Positions 62,964-64,000 of a stretch of 64,000 nucleotides of DNA are shown one piece after another. Position 1 is the stretch's first letter, and each line of letters opens with the position of its first letter. The DNA lies in contig CABFPE010000124.1 of assembly GCA_900660155.1 (NCBI GenBank), positions 1,418,277 to 1,482,276 of the forward strand. Reading direction: 5' to 3'. Position numbers and translations under genes: made by a program. The DNA comes from Hofstenia miamia (lineage: Eukaryota > Xenacoelomorpha > Acoela > Hofsteniidae). The notes below the pieces were generated by a model. That model had not been told where the DNA came from, did not search any database, and worked only from the letters and a program-made list of their open reading frames with translations.

Positions 62964-64000
62964 GCTGAGGAATTTCCAAAATAAAAGAAAAAACAAACAT
63001 AAATTATGATATTCAATCAAATACTATTTTATAATATAAAAAAGATGATAATACTTAAAAAATCTCCTTTTTTTAAATCATACATACTATATATACCTAT
63101 AGATAAATGACAACACAATATTCAAAAAGTTTTATAAGAAGGTCAATTGCAGCTACCATATTCTGAGTTATTTTGACGAACAGCAGTTCTTTTGGAGGAT
63201 TAAGTGAAAAACGTCACCATCAATAGTTAATCTCAGGCACAAAAGTTAGGCAATCGTTGCACGGTGGAAACTTGAACTTTCTTGGGTGTCAATCTAATTT
63301 TATTTGAATGCTAGCCATAGTTATAGAGATCTATACGTACTCAACGTGTTTGAAAGAGAAAATGTATATATTTACTTAGGAAAAAGCACTGTATAAACGA
63401 ATTAAGATATACCCAACATGCTAGTCTATCTACTCATGCTATAAACCCACCACAGTGCATTCAAGTGGATTACAAAAGGCATCAACTTGATGACAATATT
63501 TGTTCCATACAGTCATGAATTGATTTCGGAGAAATTAAAGACAACATTTCCTGCAGATTCACTTCGCAGGTGATAATATTCTTTGTTCTCAATTGATAGA
63601 AAGACAGAAGATTTGCCAACGGCGCTAGAAGTGCAAAAGTATATAATGATTTTTAAATCTATTGTAAATAATTGGTTTCAAATCATTTTAACGGGTTTTG
63701 GTTTGAAATAATTTTTTAATTTCGGAGGTTCTTGCAAAAACGAATGCATGCACCCTGATGTAAAGCAACAATCAGTGAGGATTTGTCTTGTTCTTTCACC
63801 TTATATACCATTAGATTTCATTTTCAGTCTAATGCAAATAGTGGTGTCGTGCAAGTCGAGATAAATCAAACTCGCGGATCAAGCCAAAACTGCGAACAGT
63901 TTTTTCATTAATAGTAAGTACTTCATTTTAACAAGAGCTTGTTCACACGTAGAATAGGTCATTAATTATTTGAAATTGACCTTTCAAGCTGTCAAATTAC
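62964..64000. other. Non-coding stretch at the window end
   Basis: Nothing supportable seen. Confidence 0.5.

Overview
The window is eukaryotic, AT-rich (about 70% A+T by eye) and most likely from an invertebrate animal. It has no operons, ribosome-binding sites or long uninterrupted coding regions. It is gene-poor DNA with many short AT microsatellites and decayed DNA transposons of the hAT, Tc1/mariner and TTAA-target (piggyBac-like) types. The mariner fragment is of a type common in arthropods, but I cannot name the organism.

The dominant structure is a giant inverted repeat. Bases 11,721-31,288 reappear in reverse complement at 32,678-52,245. For every feature compared, the left and right coordinates add up to 63,966, so there is no net insertion or deletion over about 19.57 kb. 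I saw only two substitutions in the parts I compared base by base. Between the arms lie a run of exactly 1000 N and 389 sequenced bases belonging only to the right-hand contig. The outer end of each arm falls inside an (AT)n run, beyond which the two flanks are unrelated. This is either a very young (or gene-converted) palindrome with about 20 kb arms, or a false duplication made by joining two copies of one locus head to head across a scaffold gap. The sequence alone cannot decide, but the placeholder gap at the centre makes the artefact explanation serious.

Left flank (1-11,680): a broken hAT transposase (188-1340), a 250 bp element with 31 bp inverted ends (5294-5543), an internally deleted mariner relic (7939-8522) and a 221 bp hAT-like MITE with a perfect 8 bp target duplication (8558-8778). 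The rest is non-coding.

Each arm carries the same cargo in mirror order: hAT-like MITEs, a nest of two TTAA-target MITEs plus a third copy nearby, a 657 bp hAT derivative that keeps the transposase C-terminus, microsatellites, a candidate core promoter, and a candidate two-exon gene for a small secreted protein. That gene points away from the centre in both arms. No protein in the arms belongs to a family I recognise.

Right flank (52,289-64,000): mostly non-coding, with a fourth TTAA-type MITE (56,923-57,151), a broken reading frame with a signal-peptide-like start (57,766-58,116) and a GC-richer island (about 58,930-59,665) that may be an old solo LTR or other retroelement piece. No rRNA, tRNA or CRISPR features were seen.
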